16,793 nt of DNA from Streptosporangiaceae bacterium (GTDB lineage Bacteria; Actinomycetota; Actinomycetes; Streptosporangiales; Streptosporangiaceae): NCBI GenBank assembly GCA_025934635.1, contig JAICWX010000194.1, positions 1 through 16,793 of the forward strand, written 5' to 3'. Below the pieces are notes generated by a model. It ran no database searches, was not told the origin of the DNA, and saw only the letters and a program-made list of their open reading frames with translations. Position numbers and translations under genes: made by a program. Positions 1 to 6,385 of this stretch are shown here, piece by piece. Position 1 is the first letter of the stretch; every line of letters begins with the position of its first letter.

Positions 1-2
1 AC

Positions 3-494
3 ACGATGACCGAGCCGCGGTCGACCCCCGGCGGCCTGACCACGCAGTTCTCCTCCGCCGGCCACTACGAGCTCGGCGACGACGAGGCGCTGATCGTCAC
101 CGTGCCGCGCTGCGCGGACGCGCCCTACCAGGGCATCCAGCTCGGCAGCCTGTGGTACATCTCGCTGGACTACATCAACCACCAGACCAGCCTCACCGCC
201 GACCAGGCCCGGGCCGACCCGGACGGCAGGCTCCGCTTCGTGATCAGCGAGCGCGACCCGGGGCTGGCCAACTGGCTGGAGCTCACCGGGCGCCGCCGCG
301 GCTACGTGCAGATCCGCTGGCAGCAGCTGCGGCGGGACCTGACTCCGGACGACGGCCCGCAGGTGTCGGTGGTGCCGTTCGATGAGGTCGGCCGCGTGCT
401 GCCGTACTACGACCAGGCGCGGGTGAGCGCCGAAGGCTGGCGGGCGCGGATCGCGGCGCGCCAGGCCGCCGTGGCGGAAAGGATGCTGGGCTGA
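3..494 (+). CDS. DUF1214-like protein, C-terminal part (5' end outside window)
   Basis: About 163 codons are visible and the frame is open to the left edge, so the ATG at 6 is probably internal. The stretch 'YQGIQLGSLWYISLDYINHQ' followed by an 'RFVISERDPGLANWLE' segment resembles the C-terminal half of actinobacterial DUF1214-type proteins, which are usually several hundred residues long and have no settled function. No signal peptide, membrane segment or catalytic motif is seen. The stop codon TGA (492-494) overlaps the ATG of the next gene, so it is translationally coupled to the SDR and sulfotransferase downstream. The family call is from memory of the conserved pattern; the biochemical role is unknown. 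Confidence 0.6.
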   Translation, partial: TMTEPRSTPGGLTTQFSSAGHYELGDDEALIVTVPRCADAPYQGIQLGSLWYISLDYINHQTSLTADQARADPDGRLRFVISERDPGLANWLELTGRRRGYVQIRWQQLRRDLTPDDGPQVSVVPFDEVGRVLPYYDQARVSAEGWRARIAARQAAVAERMLG

Positions 495-1270
495 TGATGC
501 TGCCGGACAAGGTGGTCGTGGTGGCCGGCGTCGGGGCCGGGCTCGGCCGTTCCATCGCGCTGGCCGCCGCCCGCGAAGGCGCCGACGTGGTGCTGGCCGC
601 GCGGACCGCGGCGCGCCTGGACGAGGTGGCCAAGGAGGTCGACGCACTCGGCCGCCGCGCCCTGGCGGTGCCCACCGACCTGTCCGACGCCGCGGCCCAG
701 GAGCAGCTGGCCGAGGCGGCCCGGAACTCGTTCGGCCGGATTGATGCCCTGGTTTACAACGCGCTCGCGATGCCGCCGATCAAGGGCCTGGAGGTCGTGC
801 CGCTGGAGGCGCTGAGCGCCAGCTTCGACGGCAACGTGGTCTCGGCGCTGCGGCTGACCAGGCTGTTCACCCCGCTGCTGGCGGAGAGCAAGGGCGCGGT
901 GGTGATGGTCAACTCGATGGTGGTGCGGTTCTCCCAGCTCGGGATGGGGCCGTACAAGCTGACCAAGGCGGCGCTGCTGGCGGCGGCGCAGAGCCTGGCC
1001 ACCGAGTTCGGGCCGCGCGGGATCCGGGTGAACTCGGTGGCGCCCGGTCACATCTGGGGCGACTCGCTCAAGTGGTACTTCGGCTACCTGGCGCACAAGC
1101 GCGGGGTCGAGGCGGACGACATCTACGCCGAGACCGCGGCCGGCATCGACCTGCGCCGGCTGCCCGAGCCGGACGAGATCGCGGACGCGGTCGTCTTCCT
1201 GGCCTCGCCGCTGGCCCGGGCGATCACCGGGCAGTGCCTCGACGTCAACTGCGGCGAGTACCACCATTGA
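494..1270 (+). CDS. Short-chain dehydrogenase/reductase, atypical NNAG motif
   Basis: This 258-aa protein has the classical SDR length. The Rossmann glycine pattern is 'AGVGAGLG' (residues 11-18) and the catalytic set is Ser141, Tyr154 and Lys158 ('YKLTK'). The usual NNAG after beta-4 is replaced by 'VYNAL' near residues 87-91, which is unusual and may reflect a divergent substrate. It is a cytosolic NAD(P)-dependent alcohol/ketone oxidoreductase; the substrate cannot be told from sequence. It starts at the ATG overlapping the previous stop (ATGA) and its stop overlaps the TTG start of the sulfotransferase, so the three genes form one coupled operon. A hydroxy- or oxo-lipid or steroid substrate is only an inference from the neighbourhood. 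Confidence 0.88.
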   Translation: MMLPDKVVVVAGVGAGLGRSIALAAAREGADVVLAARTAARLDEVAKEVDALGRRALAVPTDLSDAAAQEQLAEAARNSFGRIDALVYNALAMPPIKGLEVVPLEALSASFDGNVVSALRLTRLFTPLLAESKGAVVMVNSMVVRFSQLGMGPYKLTKAALLAAAQSLATEFGPRGIRVNSVAPGHIWGDSLKWYFGYLAHKRGVEADDIYAETAAGIDLRRLPEPDEIADAVVFLASPLARAITGQCLDVNCGEYHH

Positions 1271-2418
1271 GCGAGCTGGGCACCGTCGAGGAGCTGCAGG
1301 AGCTGGCGGCGCGGGCCACCGGGCTGAGTGATTTCGGGCCGGACGATTACGTTGACGGGCTGGCCGTGCTGGTGGACTCCTATCACCGGGAGGCCGGCCT
1401 GACCCCGCGGGGCGTGCGGGTGACCCGGGCCATGCTGCGCGGCGCGCTGACCGCCCGGCTGATCAGCGAGGCGGCCTGGCAGGCGCACCCGGAGCACGCC
1501 CAGGTCGAGATCGCCCGGCCGCTGTTCGTCACCGGGCTGCCCCGGACCGGCACCACGGCGCTGCACCGGCTGCTGGTGGCCGACCCGGCGCACCAGGGCC
1601 TGGAGATGTGGCTGTGCGAGGTGCCGCAGCCGCGACCGCCCCGGGAGAGCTGGGCGGACGACCCGGTCTTCGCCTACATCCAGGCCGGCTGCGAGAAGCA
1701 CCACACCGCGCACCCCGAGTTCATGGGGGTGCACTACATGGCGGCCGACCAGGTCGAGGAGTGCTGGCAGCTGCTCCGCCAGTCGATGCGGTCGGTCTCC
1801 TGGGAGTGCCTGGCCCACCTGCCGTCCTACTCGGCCTGGCTGAGCAGGCAGGACTGGACCGGCGCCTACCGCAGGCACCGGCGCAACCTGCAGCTCATCG
1901 GCCTGCCGGACGCCTCGAAACGGTGGGTGCTGAAGAACCCCAGCCACCTGTTCGCGCTCGACGCGCTGCTCGCGGTCTACCCGGACGCCCTGGTCATCCA
2001 GACGCACCGCGACCCGGGCACCGCGATCGCCTCGGTCTGCAGCCTGGCCGCGCAGGCCTCGGCCGGCTGGTCCGAGACCTTCGCCGGCGACGTCATCGGC
2101 CGCGATCAGCTGGAGCTGTGGGCCGCCGGGCTCGAGCGGTTCAGGGCCGAACGGGCCCGGCACGACCAGGCCCGCTTCCTCGACGTCCGCTACGAGGACC
2201 TGGTGGCCGACCCGGTGGGCACCGCCGAGGCGGTCTACGCCCACTTCGGACTCCCGTTCACCAGGGCCGCGGCCGGCCCCATGCAGGCCCTTTCGGCCGA
2301 ACGAGTCACCGGGAGTCCCGGTACCGCGCCCGCGCACCGGTACGCGCTGGCCGACTTCGGCCTCACCGGCGCGGACGTCGGCGCGCGTTTTTCTGGCCTG
2401 ACGGCAGAGCTGCGATAA
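1267..2418 (+). CDS. PAPS-dependent sulfotransferase family protein (Stf3-like)
   Basis: This 383-aa protein resembles the Sulfotransfer_3 family of mycobacterial Stf proteins. The 5'-phosphosulfate-binding loop 'VTGLPRTGTTALH' is at about residues 88-100. The 3'-phosphate region lies around residues 218-250, with 'WVLKNPSHLFALDAL' and 'VIQTHRDP'. The family transfers sulfate from PAPS to a hydroxyl group of a small acceptor. I chose the TTG at 1267 because it overlaps the SDR stop (TTGA) and gives a family-typical length; the longer open frame upstream lies inside the SDR gene and has no coding character. Its stop TAA (2416-2418) lies inside a -10-like box for the next gene. The acceptor is unknown; a sterol or lipid alcohol is possible. 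Confidence 0.82.
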   Translation: MSELGTVEELQELAARATGLSDFGPDDYVDGLAVLVDSYHREAGLTPRGVRVTRAMLRGALTARLISEAAWQAHPEHAQVEIARPLFVTGLPRTGTTALHRLLVADPAHQGLEMWLCEVPQPRPPRESWADDPVFAYIQAGCEKHHTAHPEFMGVHYMAADQVEECWQLLRQSMRSVSWECLAHLPSYSAWLSRQDWTGAYRRHRRNLQLIGLPDASKRWVLKNPSHLFALDALLAVYPDALVIQTHRDPGTAIASVCSLAAQASAGWSETFAGDVIGRDQLELWAAGLERFRAERARHDQARFLDVRYEDLVADPVGTAEAVYAHFGLPFTRAAAGPMQALSAERVTGSPGTAPAHRYALADFGLTGADVGARFSGLTAELR

Positions 2419-2419
2419 T
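2414..2419 (+). promoter_or_regulatory. -10-like box GATAAT for the kstR2-like gene
   Basis: GATAAT lies exactly 6 nt before the GTG at 2426, the spacing expected for a leaderless actinobacterial transcript. There is no useful Shine-Dalgarno sequence between the box and the start. The hexamer contains the sulfotransferase stop codon. No clear -35 is seen. Inferred, not demonstrated. Confidence 0.45.
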
Positions 2420-2425
2420 CACAAG

Positions 2426-3052
2426 GTGAGCGCGACACGTGAGAGCGGTACCGCACGGGATAACGGGCCCGGCCCGGCGACCCGGTCCGGACGGCGGGCC
2501 GACGTGGTGCAGCTCGCGGGCGAGCTGTTCGCGCAGAAGGGCTACCGGGCCACCACCGTGCGCGAGATCGCGGATGCCGCGGGCATCTTGTCCGGCAGCC
2601 TGTACCACCACTTCGACTCCAAGGAGTCGATCGGCGACGAGATCCTGTCCGGCTTCATCAACGACGTGCTCGCCGACTACCAGGTCGCGACCGACTCCGG
2701 CGGCTCGCCGCGGGACGTGCTGGCGCAGATCGTGCGGTCGACCAGCCACACGCTGGCCCGGCACCGGCCCGCGCTGGCCATGCTGCAGAACGACTGGAGC
2801 TACTTCAGCGGGCAGCCCCGGTTCGGGTACCTGCGCAAGGCCGTGGGCGAGATCGAGCAGGCCTGGGTCACCCAGCTCGAGCGGGGCAAGGCGGAAGGGG
2901 TCTTCCGCGCCGACCTGGACGCCCGGCTCACCTACCGGCTGCTGCGGGACGTGCTGTGGATCCCGTCGCAGTGGCGGCTGGCCGAGGGCTACACCACCGA
3001 CCAGGTGGCCGATGCGCTGCTGCGGCTGGTGTTCGAGGGGATCACGGCTTGA
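2426..3052 (+). CDS. kstR2: TetR-family repressor, KstR2-like
   Basis: This 208-aa TetR regulator has a helix-turn-helix at about residues 44-64, 'TTVREIADAAGILSGSLYHH', then 'FDSKE'. This matches the remembered mycobacterial KstR2 signature 'GILSGSLYHHFASKE', and the 'SQPRFSYI'-like segment is present as 'GQPRFGYL'. KstR2 represses the genes for steroid C/D-ring (HIP) catabolism and is released by HIP-CoA; the same ligand here is an inference. The N-terminus carries about 20 extra low-complexity residues. The GTG at 2426 is favoured by the -10 box 6 nt upstream; a later in-frame GTG pair would cut into the first helix. It is followed by a palindrome at 3057-3078 and the SDR genes. Confidence 0.8.
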   Translation: MSATRESGTARDNGPGPATRSGRRADVVQLAGELFAQKGYRATTVREIADAAGILSGSLYHHFDSKESIGDEILSGFINDVLADYQVATDSGGSPRDVLAQIVRSTSHTLARHRPALAMLQNDWSYFSGQPRFGYLRKAVGEIEQAWVTQLERGKAEGVFRADLDARLTYRLLRDVLWIPSQWRLAEGYTTDQVADALLRLVFEGITA

Positions 3053-3056
3053 GCTG

Positions 3057-3078
3057 AAATAGGAACATGTTCTAATTT
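3057..3078. promoter_or_regulatory. KstR-type operator-like palindrome upstream of FabG3-like SDR
   Basis: An imperfect 22-bp inverted repeat with an uninterrupted core GAACATGTTC and AAAT/ATTT outer arms; 18 of 22 positions agree with the reverse complement. The inner 14 bp (3061-3074) match the known KstR motif TnnAACnnGTTnnA at all conserved positions except the first. It lies between the kstR2-like stop and the SDR ATG at 3085 and overlaps the likely -10 TAATTT (3073-3078). Binding by KstR, by the local KstR2-like protein or by another TetR protein is inferred. Confidence 0.65.
3073..3078 (+). promoter_or_regulatory. -10-like box TAATTT for the FabG3-like SDR
   Basis: TAATTT (TAnnnT pattern) ends 6 nt before the ATG at 3085 and no Shine-Dalgarno sequence precedes that ATG, so a leaderless transcript is likely. 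The box is embedded in the operator-like palindrome, so a bound repressor would block the promoter. Confidence 0.45.
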
Positions 3079-3084
3079 CTATCC

Positions 3085-3861
3085 ATGGGCAAACTCCAGG
3101 GCAAGGTCGCGCTGATCACCGGCGGGGCCCGCGGCATGGGCAAGTCCCACCTGCGGCACTTCGTCGCGGAGGGCGCCCGGGTGGTCTTCGGCGACGTCCG
3201 CGACGACCAGGGCAAGTACGTGGCGGACAAGCTCGGCGAGGAGTCCTGCCGGTACCGGCACCTCGATGTCACCAGCGAGGACGACTGGGCCGCGGCGGTG
3301 ACGGCCACCGAGGAGACGTTCGGGCGGCTTGACGTGCTGGTGAACAACGCCGGGATCTTGACGTTCGCCTCGATCGCCGAGATGACGCCGGACGCCTTCC
3401 GGCGGGTGCTCGAGGTGAACGCGGTGGGCTGCTGGCTCGGCATGAAGTCCGTGATCGAGCCGATGAAGCGGGCGGGCGGCGGGTCGATCGTCAACATCTC
3501 CTCGATCGAGGGGTTCACCGGCGCGGCCGGGCTCTCGGCCTACAGCGCGAGCAAGTTCGCGGTGCGCGGGATGACGAAGGCGGCCGCGCAGGAACTGGCG
3601 GAGTTCGGCATCCGGGTCAACTCGGTGCACCCGGGCGGGGTGCTGACCCGGATGGTGATGGAGTCGACCGATGACCGGGCCGCCTCCGATGACCGGGTAA
3701 GGAGCGCCGAGGCGTTCATGAAGGCGATGCCGCTGCACCGGTTCGCCGAGCCGGTGGAGATCTCGCGGCTGGTGGCGTACCTGGCCTCGGACGAGTCGTC
3801 GTACTCGACCGGGAGCGAGTTCGTCGCCGACGGCGGCCTGCTGTCCGGGCCCGGTTACTGA
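3085..3861 (+). CDS. 3-alpha/20-beta-hydroxysteroid dehydrogenase-like SDR (FabG3-like)
   Basis: This 258-aa SDR closely resembles remembered M. tuberculosis FabG3 (Rv2002), a 20-beta-hydroxysteroid dehydrogenase. Shared stretches include 'TGGARGMG' (12-19), 'VNNAGIL' (86-92), 'IVNISSIEGF' (135-144), Tyr153/Lys157 and 'YLASDESSYSTGSEFVADGG' near the C-terminus. Ser140, Tyr153 and Lys157 form the catalytic set. Asp37 at the end of beta-2 suggests NAD(H) preference. It would interconvert a steroid hydroxyl and ketone in the cytosol; the exact carbon position is not determinable. It is the first gene after the operator at 3057-3078, with 14 nt to the next SDR, so the two probably share a transcript. 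IpdF-like activity on the bicyclic intermediate is an alternative role. Confidence 0.85.
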   Translation: MGKLQGKVALITGGARGMGKSHLRHFVAEGARVVFGDVRDDQGKYVADKLGEESCRYRHLDVTSEDDWAAAVTATEETFGRLDVLVNNAGILTFASIAEMTPDAFRRVLEVNAVGCWLGMKSVIEPMKRAGGGSIVNISSIEGFTGAAGLSAYSASKFAVRGMTKAAAQELAEFGIRVNSVHPGGVLTRMVMESTDDRAASDDRVRSAEAFMKAMPLHRFAEPVEISRLVAYLASDESSYSTGSEFVADGGLLSGPGY

Positions 3862-3875
3862 GGAGAGGCTGAATC

Positions 3876-4802
3876 ATGGATGACGCGCTGGCGATCGCCG
3901 GCCGGGTGGCCATCGTGACCGGCGCGGGCAACGGGCTCGGCCGGGCGGAGGCGCTGGCGCTGGCCCGGGCCGGGGCGCGGCTGGTCCTCAACGACCTGCC
4001 GGGGGACGCGGTCGAGGCGGTGGCGGCCGAGATCGGGGCCGCGGGCGGCCAGGCCGTGGTGGCGGCCGGGGACGTCAGCGAGTGGACGGTGGGCGAGGAG
4101 ATGCTGGCCACCGCGCTGCGCGAGTACGGGCAGCTGGACATCCTGGTCAACAACGCGGGCGTGCTGCGCGACCGGATGATCTTCACCATGTCCGAGCAGG
4201 AATGGGACCTGGTCCTGCGGGTGCACCTGCGCGGCCACTTCGTGACCACGCGGCTGGCCACCGCGTACTGGCGGGAGCAGCGGCGGGTGACCGGGGCCCC
4301 GGTCTACGCGCGGATCGTGAACACCTCCTCCGAGGCGTTCCTGCTCGGCTCGATCGGCCAGCCCAACTACGCCGCGGCCAAGGCGGGCATCGCCGCGCTG
4401 ACCGTGACCACCGCGCGGGCCTGCGCCCGGTACGGCGTCCGGGCCAACGCCATCTGTCCCCGGGCCCGCACCGCCATGACGGCCGAGCTGATGGGGGCGG
4501 CGCCGGACGACGGCCCCGACCCGCTCGCGCCGGAGCACGTGGCGCCACTGGTGGTCTACCTGGCCGGCCCGGCCGCCGACGCGATCAACGGCGAGGTGTT
4601 CATCGTGCACGGCGGCGTCGCCGCGGTGATGGAGCCGCCGAAGGTCCGGACGGTGTTCCGCGCCGCGGGCACGCCCGACGGGATGTGGACGCTGGACGCG
4701 GTGCACGCCGCGCTCGGGCCGGCCTACGAGGCCGGAGCGCCGTCGATCGGCTTCCTGTGCGAGGACACCCTCGAGCTGGCCACCGAGACCATCGGGTTCT
4801 AG
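3876..4802 (+). CDS. SDR, MFE-2 hydroxyacyl-CoA dehydrogenase type (Rv3548c-like)
   Basis: This 308-aa SDR is longer than the classical 250-residue form. It has 'VTGAGNGLG' (14-22), Asp40 after beta-2 (NAD preference), 'VNNAGVLRDRMI' (91-102), Ser152, Tyr165 and Lys169, then about 55 extra C-terminal residues. 'NNAGVLRDR' is typical of the dehydrogenase domain of peroxisomal MFE-2/HSD17B4 and of mycobacterial Rv3548c (about 304 aa), a KstR2-regulon gene. A 3-hydroxyacyl-CoA or hydroxysteroid-CoA substrate is plausible. It starts at an ATG with GAGGAGAGG 6 nt upstream. Its stop interlocks with that of the convergent SDR at the shared CTAG (4799-4802). Function is inferred from family and neighbourhood. 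Confidence 0.82.
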   Translation: MDDALAIAGRVAIVTGAGNGLGRAEALALARAGARLVLNDLPGDAVEAVAAEIGAAGGQAVVAAGDVSEWTVGEEMLATALREYGQLDILVNNAGVLRDRMIFTMSEQEWDLVLRVHLRGHFVTTRLATAYWREQRRVTGAPVYARIVNTSSEAFLLGSIGQPNYAAAKAGIAALTVTTARACARYGVRANAICPRARTAMTAELMGAAPDDGPDPLAPEHVAPLVVYLAGPAADAINGEVFIVHGGVAAVMEPPKVRTVFRAAGTPDGMWTLDAVHAALGPAYEAGAPSIGFLCEDTLELATETIGF

Positions 4803-5578
4803 GGCCCGGAGCGGCGGACGGAGTGGAAGGCGGGACGTTCGCCGCCGCCGTGCAGGGTCAGGCAGGTGCCGCTGATGTACGCGGCTTGCGGCGAGGCCAG
4901 GAACAGGCAGGCGGCGGCCACGTCATCGGGGGTGGCCATCCGGCCCAGCGGCACGGTGGCGGCGATGGCGGCGGCGGTGGCCTCGTCGCCGTAGTGCTCG
5001 GCCGGGGACTCGGTGGCCACGAAGCCGGGGACCACGGTGTTGACCCGGACCTTGGGGCCCCATTCGATGGCGAGGCTGGTGACCAGGTGGCGCAGGCCGG
5101 CCTTGGCGGCGCCGTAGGCGGCGGTGCCCGGGGACGGGCGGGAGCCGCTCACGCTGCCGATCATGATGATCGAGCCGCCGCCGGGCTGGGCTTGCATCAC
5201 CTCGTTGGCGGCCTGCGCGATGTGCAGCGGGGCGATCAGGTTCAGCTCGATGATCTTGGCGTGGAAGCGCGGCGAGGCGGTGGCGGCCGCGGCTTCCGGG
5301 GAACCGCCCGCGTTGCTGATCACCACGTCCAGGCCGCCGAAGCGCTCGGCCGCGGTCGCGATGAGCTGCCGCGCCTGCTCGGGATCCCGCACGTCGGCCG
5401 GGACGAAGGCGGCGGCCCGGCCGTCCGCGCCGGGCAGCGTGGCGGGCTCGGTCCGGCCGCAGACGAGGACCTGGCCGCCGGCCCGCAGGAAGGCGCGCGC
5501 GATGCCCGCGCCTATCCCCCGGGTGCCGCCGGTTACCACCACCCGGAGATCGGGAACAGGTTGATCGACGCCTCGCAT
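4799..5578 (-). CDS. SDR divergent from echA20 (Rv3549c- or IpdF-like)
   Basis: This 259-aa classical SDR has 'VTGGTRGIG' (15-23), 'VISNAGG' (86-92, Ser in place of the first Asn of NNAG), Ser142, Tyr155 and Lys159. Arg42 after beta-2 ('CGRT') favours NADP(H). Its position, back to back with echA20, matches Rv3549c in M. tuberculosis, also about 259 aa. Its role could equally be that of IpdF, the reductase acting on the 5-hydroxy bicyclic CoA ester, since no other clear ipdF is present. It starts at the ATG at 5578, 6 nt after a -10-like TAACAT and without a Shine-Dalgarno sequence, again suggesting a leaderless mRNA. The 63-bp divergent region holds an inverted repeat at 5600-5615. Confidence 0.85.
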   Translation of the reverse strand: MRGVDQPVPDLRVVVTGGTRGIGAGIARAFLRAGGQVLVCGRTEPATLPGADGRAAAFVPADVRDPEQARQLIATAAERFGGLDVVISNAGGSPEAAAATASPRFHAKIIELNLIAPLHIAQAANEVMQAQPGGGSIIMIGSVSGSRPSPGTAAYGAAKAGLRHLVTSLAIEWGPKVRVNTVVPGFVATESPAEHYGDEATAAAIAATVPLGRMATPDDVAAACLFLASPQAAYISGTCLTLHGGGERPAFHSVRRSGP

Positions 5579-5584
5579 GGCGCC

Positions 5585-5590
5585 ATGTTA
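5585..5590 (-). promoter_or_regulatory. -10-like box TAACAT for the minus-strand SDR
   Basis: Read on the minus strand, TAACAT ends 6 nt before the ATG at 5578. This is the same geometry as at the kstR2-like gene, the FabG3-like SDR and the zinc-ribbon gene in this window. Confidence 0.4.
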
Positions 5591-5599
5591 GGCTCGCGC

Positions 5600-5615
5600 C
5601 CAAGCAAACGCTAGG
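5600..5615. promoter_or_regulatory. Inverted repeat in the SDR/echA20 divergent promoter
   Basis: CCAAGC-AAAC-GCTAGG: the two 6-bp arms are complementary at five of six positions. It lies centrally in the 63-bp divergent region, just upstream of the minus-strand -10 box. It contains CAAG, the half-site of the mycobacterial KstR2 motif AnCAAGnnCTTGnT, but with a wider centre. Candidate operator for the KstR2-like TetR; binding not shown. Confidence 0.4.
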
Positions 5616-5641
5616 TCGGGACGCGGGCGAGTGGAGCAGCC

Positions 5642-6385
5642 ATGGGCGTCGAGGTAAGCGGGGCCGACGGGGTCGCCGAGGTGGTGATCGACTTCCCGCC
5701 GGTCAACGCGCTGCCGGTCAAAGGGTGGTTCGACCTGGCGGCCGCGGTGACGGAGGCGGGGGCCGACCCGGCGACCCGGGTGGTGGTGCTGGCCGCCGGG
5801 GGGCGCGGGTTCTGCGCCGGGGTGGACATCAAGGAGATGCAGCGCACGAGTGGCCATGACGCGCTGCTCGGCGCGAACGCCGGCTGCGCGGCGGCGTTCG
5901 CCGCGGTGTACGACTGCCCGGTGCCGGTGATCGCCGCGGTGCACGGGTTCTGCCTGGGCGGCGGCGTCGGGCTGGCCGGCAACGCGGACATCGTGCTGGC
6001 GTCCGACGACGCGACGTTCGGGCTGCCCGAGGTGGACCGGGGGGCGCTGGGCGCGGCCACGCACCTGGCCCGGCTGGTGCCGCAGCCGCTGATGCGGGCC
6101 ATGGTGTACACCTGCCGGACCGTCAGCGCCGGCCAGCTGCTCGCCTTCGGCACCGTGCTCGAGGTGGTGCCGCGGGCGGAGCTGCGGGAGCAGGCACGCG
6201 CCCTGGCCGGGGAGATCGCAGCCAAGGACCCGCAGGTCATCAGGCTGGCCAAGCAGTCGCTGAACGGCATCGACCCGGTCGACGTCAAACGGTCCTACCG
6301 TTACGAGCAGGGCTTCACGTTCGAGCTGACCCTGGGCGGCGCCGGCGACCAGGCCCGCCAGGCCTTCGTGGATGGTCACCAGTGA
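5642..6385 (+). CDS. echA20: EchA20, ring D-opening enoyl-CoA hydratase-family enzyme
   Basis: This 247-aa crotonase-fold protein has the same length as M. tuberculosis EchA20 (Rv3550) and shares long stretches with it as I recall: 'FPPVNALPVKGWFDLA' near the start, 'GVDIKEMQRT' (60-69), 'GFCLGGGVGL' (102-111), 'ATFGLPEVDRGALGAATHL' (124-142) and 'YEQGFTFEL' near the end. The oxyanion-hole segments are 'FCAGVDIKE' and 'CLGGG'. EchA20 hydrolytically opens ring D of the unsaturated bicyclic HIEC-CoA to give COCHEA-CoA, the substrate of IpdAB. It starts at an ATG with GGAG 5 nt upstream. Its stop overlaps the GTG of ipdA, so the operon echA20-ipdA-ipdB-ipdC is translationally coupled throughout. 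Confidence 0.93.
   Translation: MGVEVSGADGVAEVVIDFPPVNALPVKGWFDLAAAVTEAGADPATRVVVLAAGGRGFCAGVDIKEMQRTSGHDALLGANAGCAAAFAAVYDCPVPVIAAVHGFCLGGGVGLAGNADIVLASDDATFGLPEVDRGALGAATHLARLVPQPLMRAMVYTCRTVSAGQLLAFGTVLEVVPRAELREQARALAGEIAAKDPQVIRLAKQSLNGIDPVDVKRSYRYEQGFTFELTLGGAGDQARQAFVDGHQ

Noticed and set aside
2418..2432. TCAC-AAG-GTGA short dyad at the kstR2-like start as an autoregulatory operator
   Set aside because: The arms are only 4 bp, it does not match the KstR or KstR2 motifs at conserved positions, and it overlaps the start codon; too weak to call.
4082..5614. 510-codon plus-strand frame spanning two SDR genes
   Set aside because: It is out of frame with the plus-strand SDR and antisense to the minus-strand SDR; low-complexity Gly/Arg-rich product without motifs.
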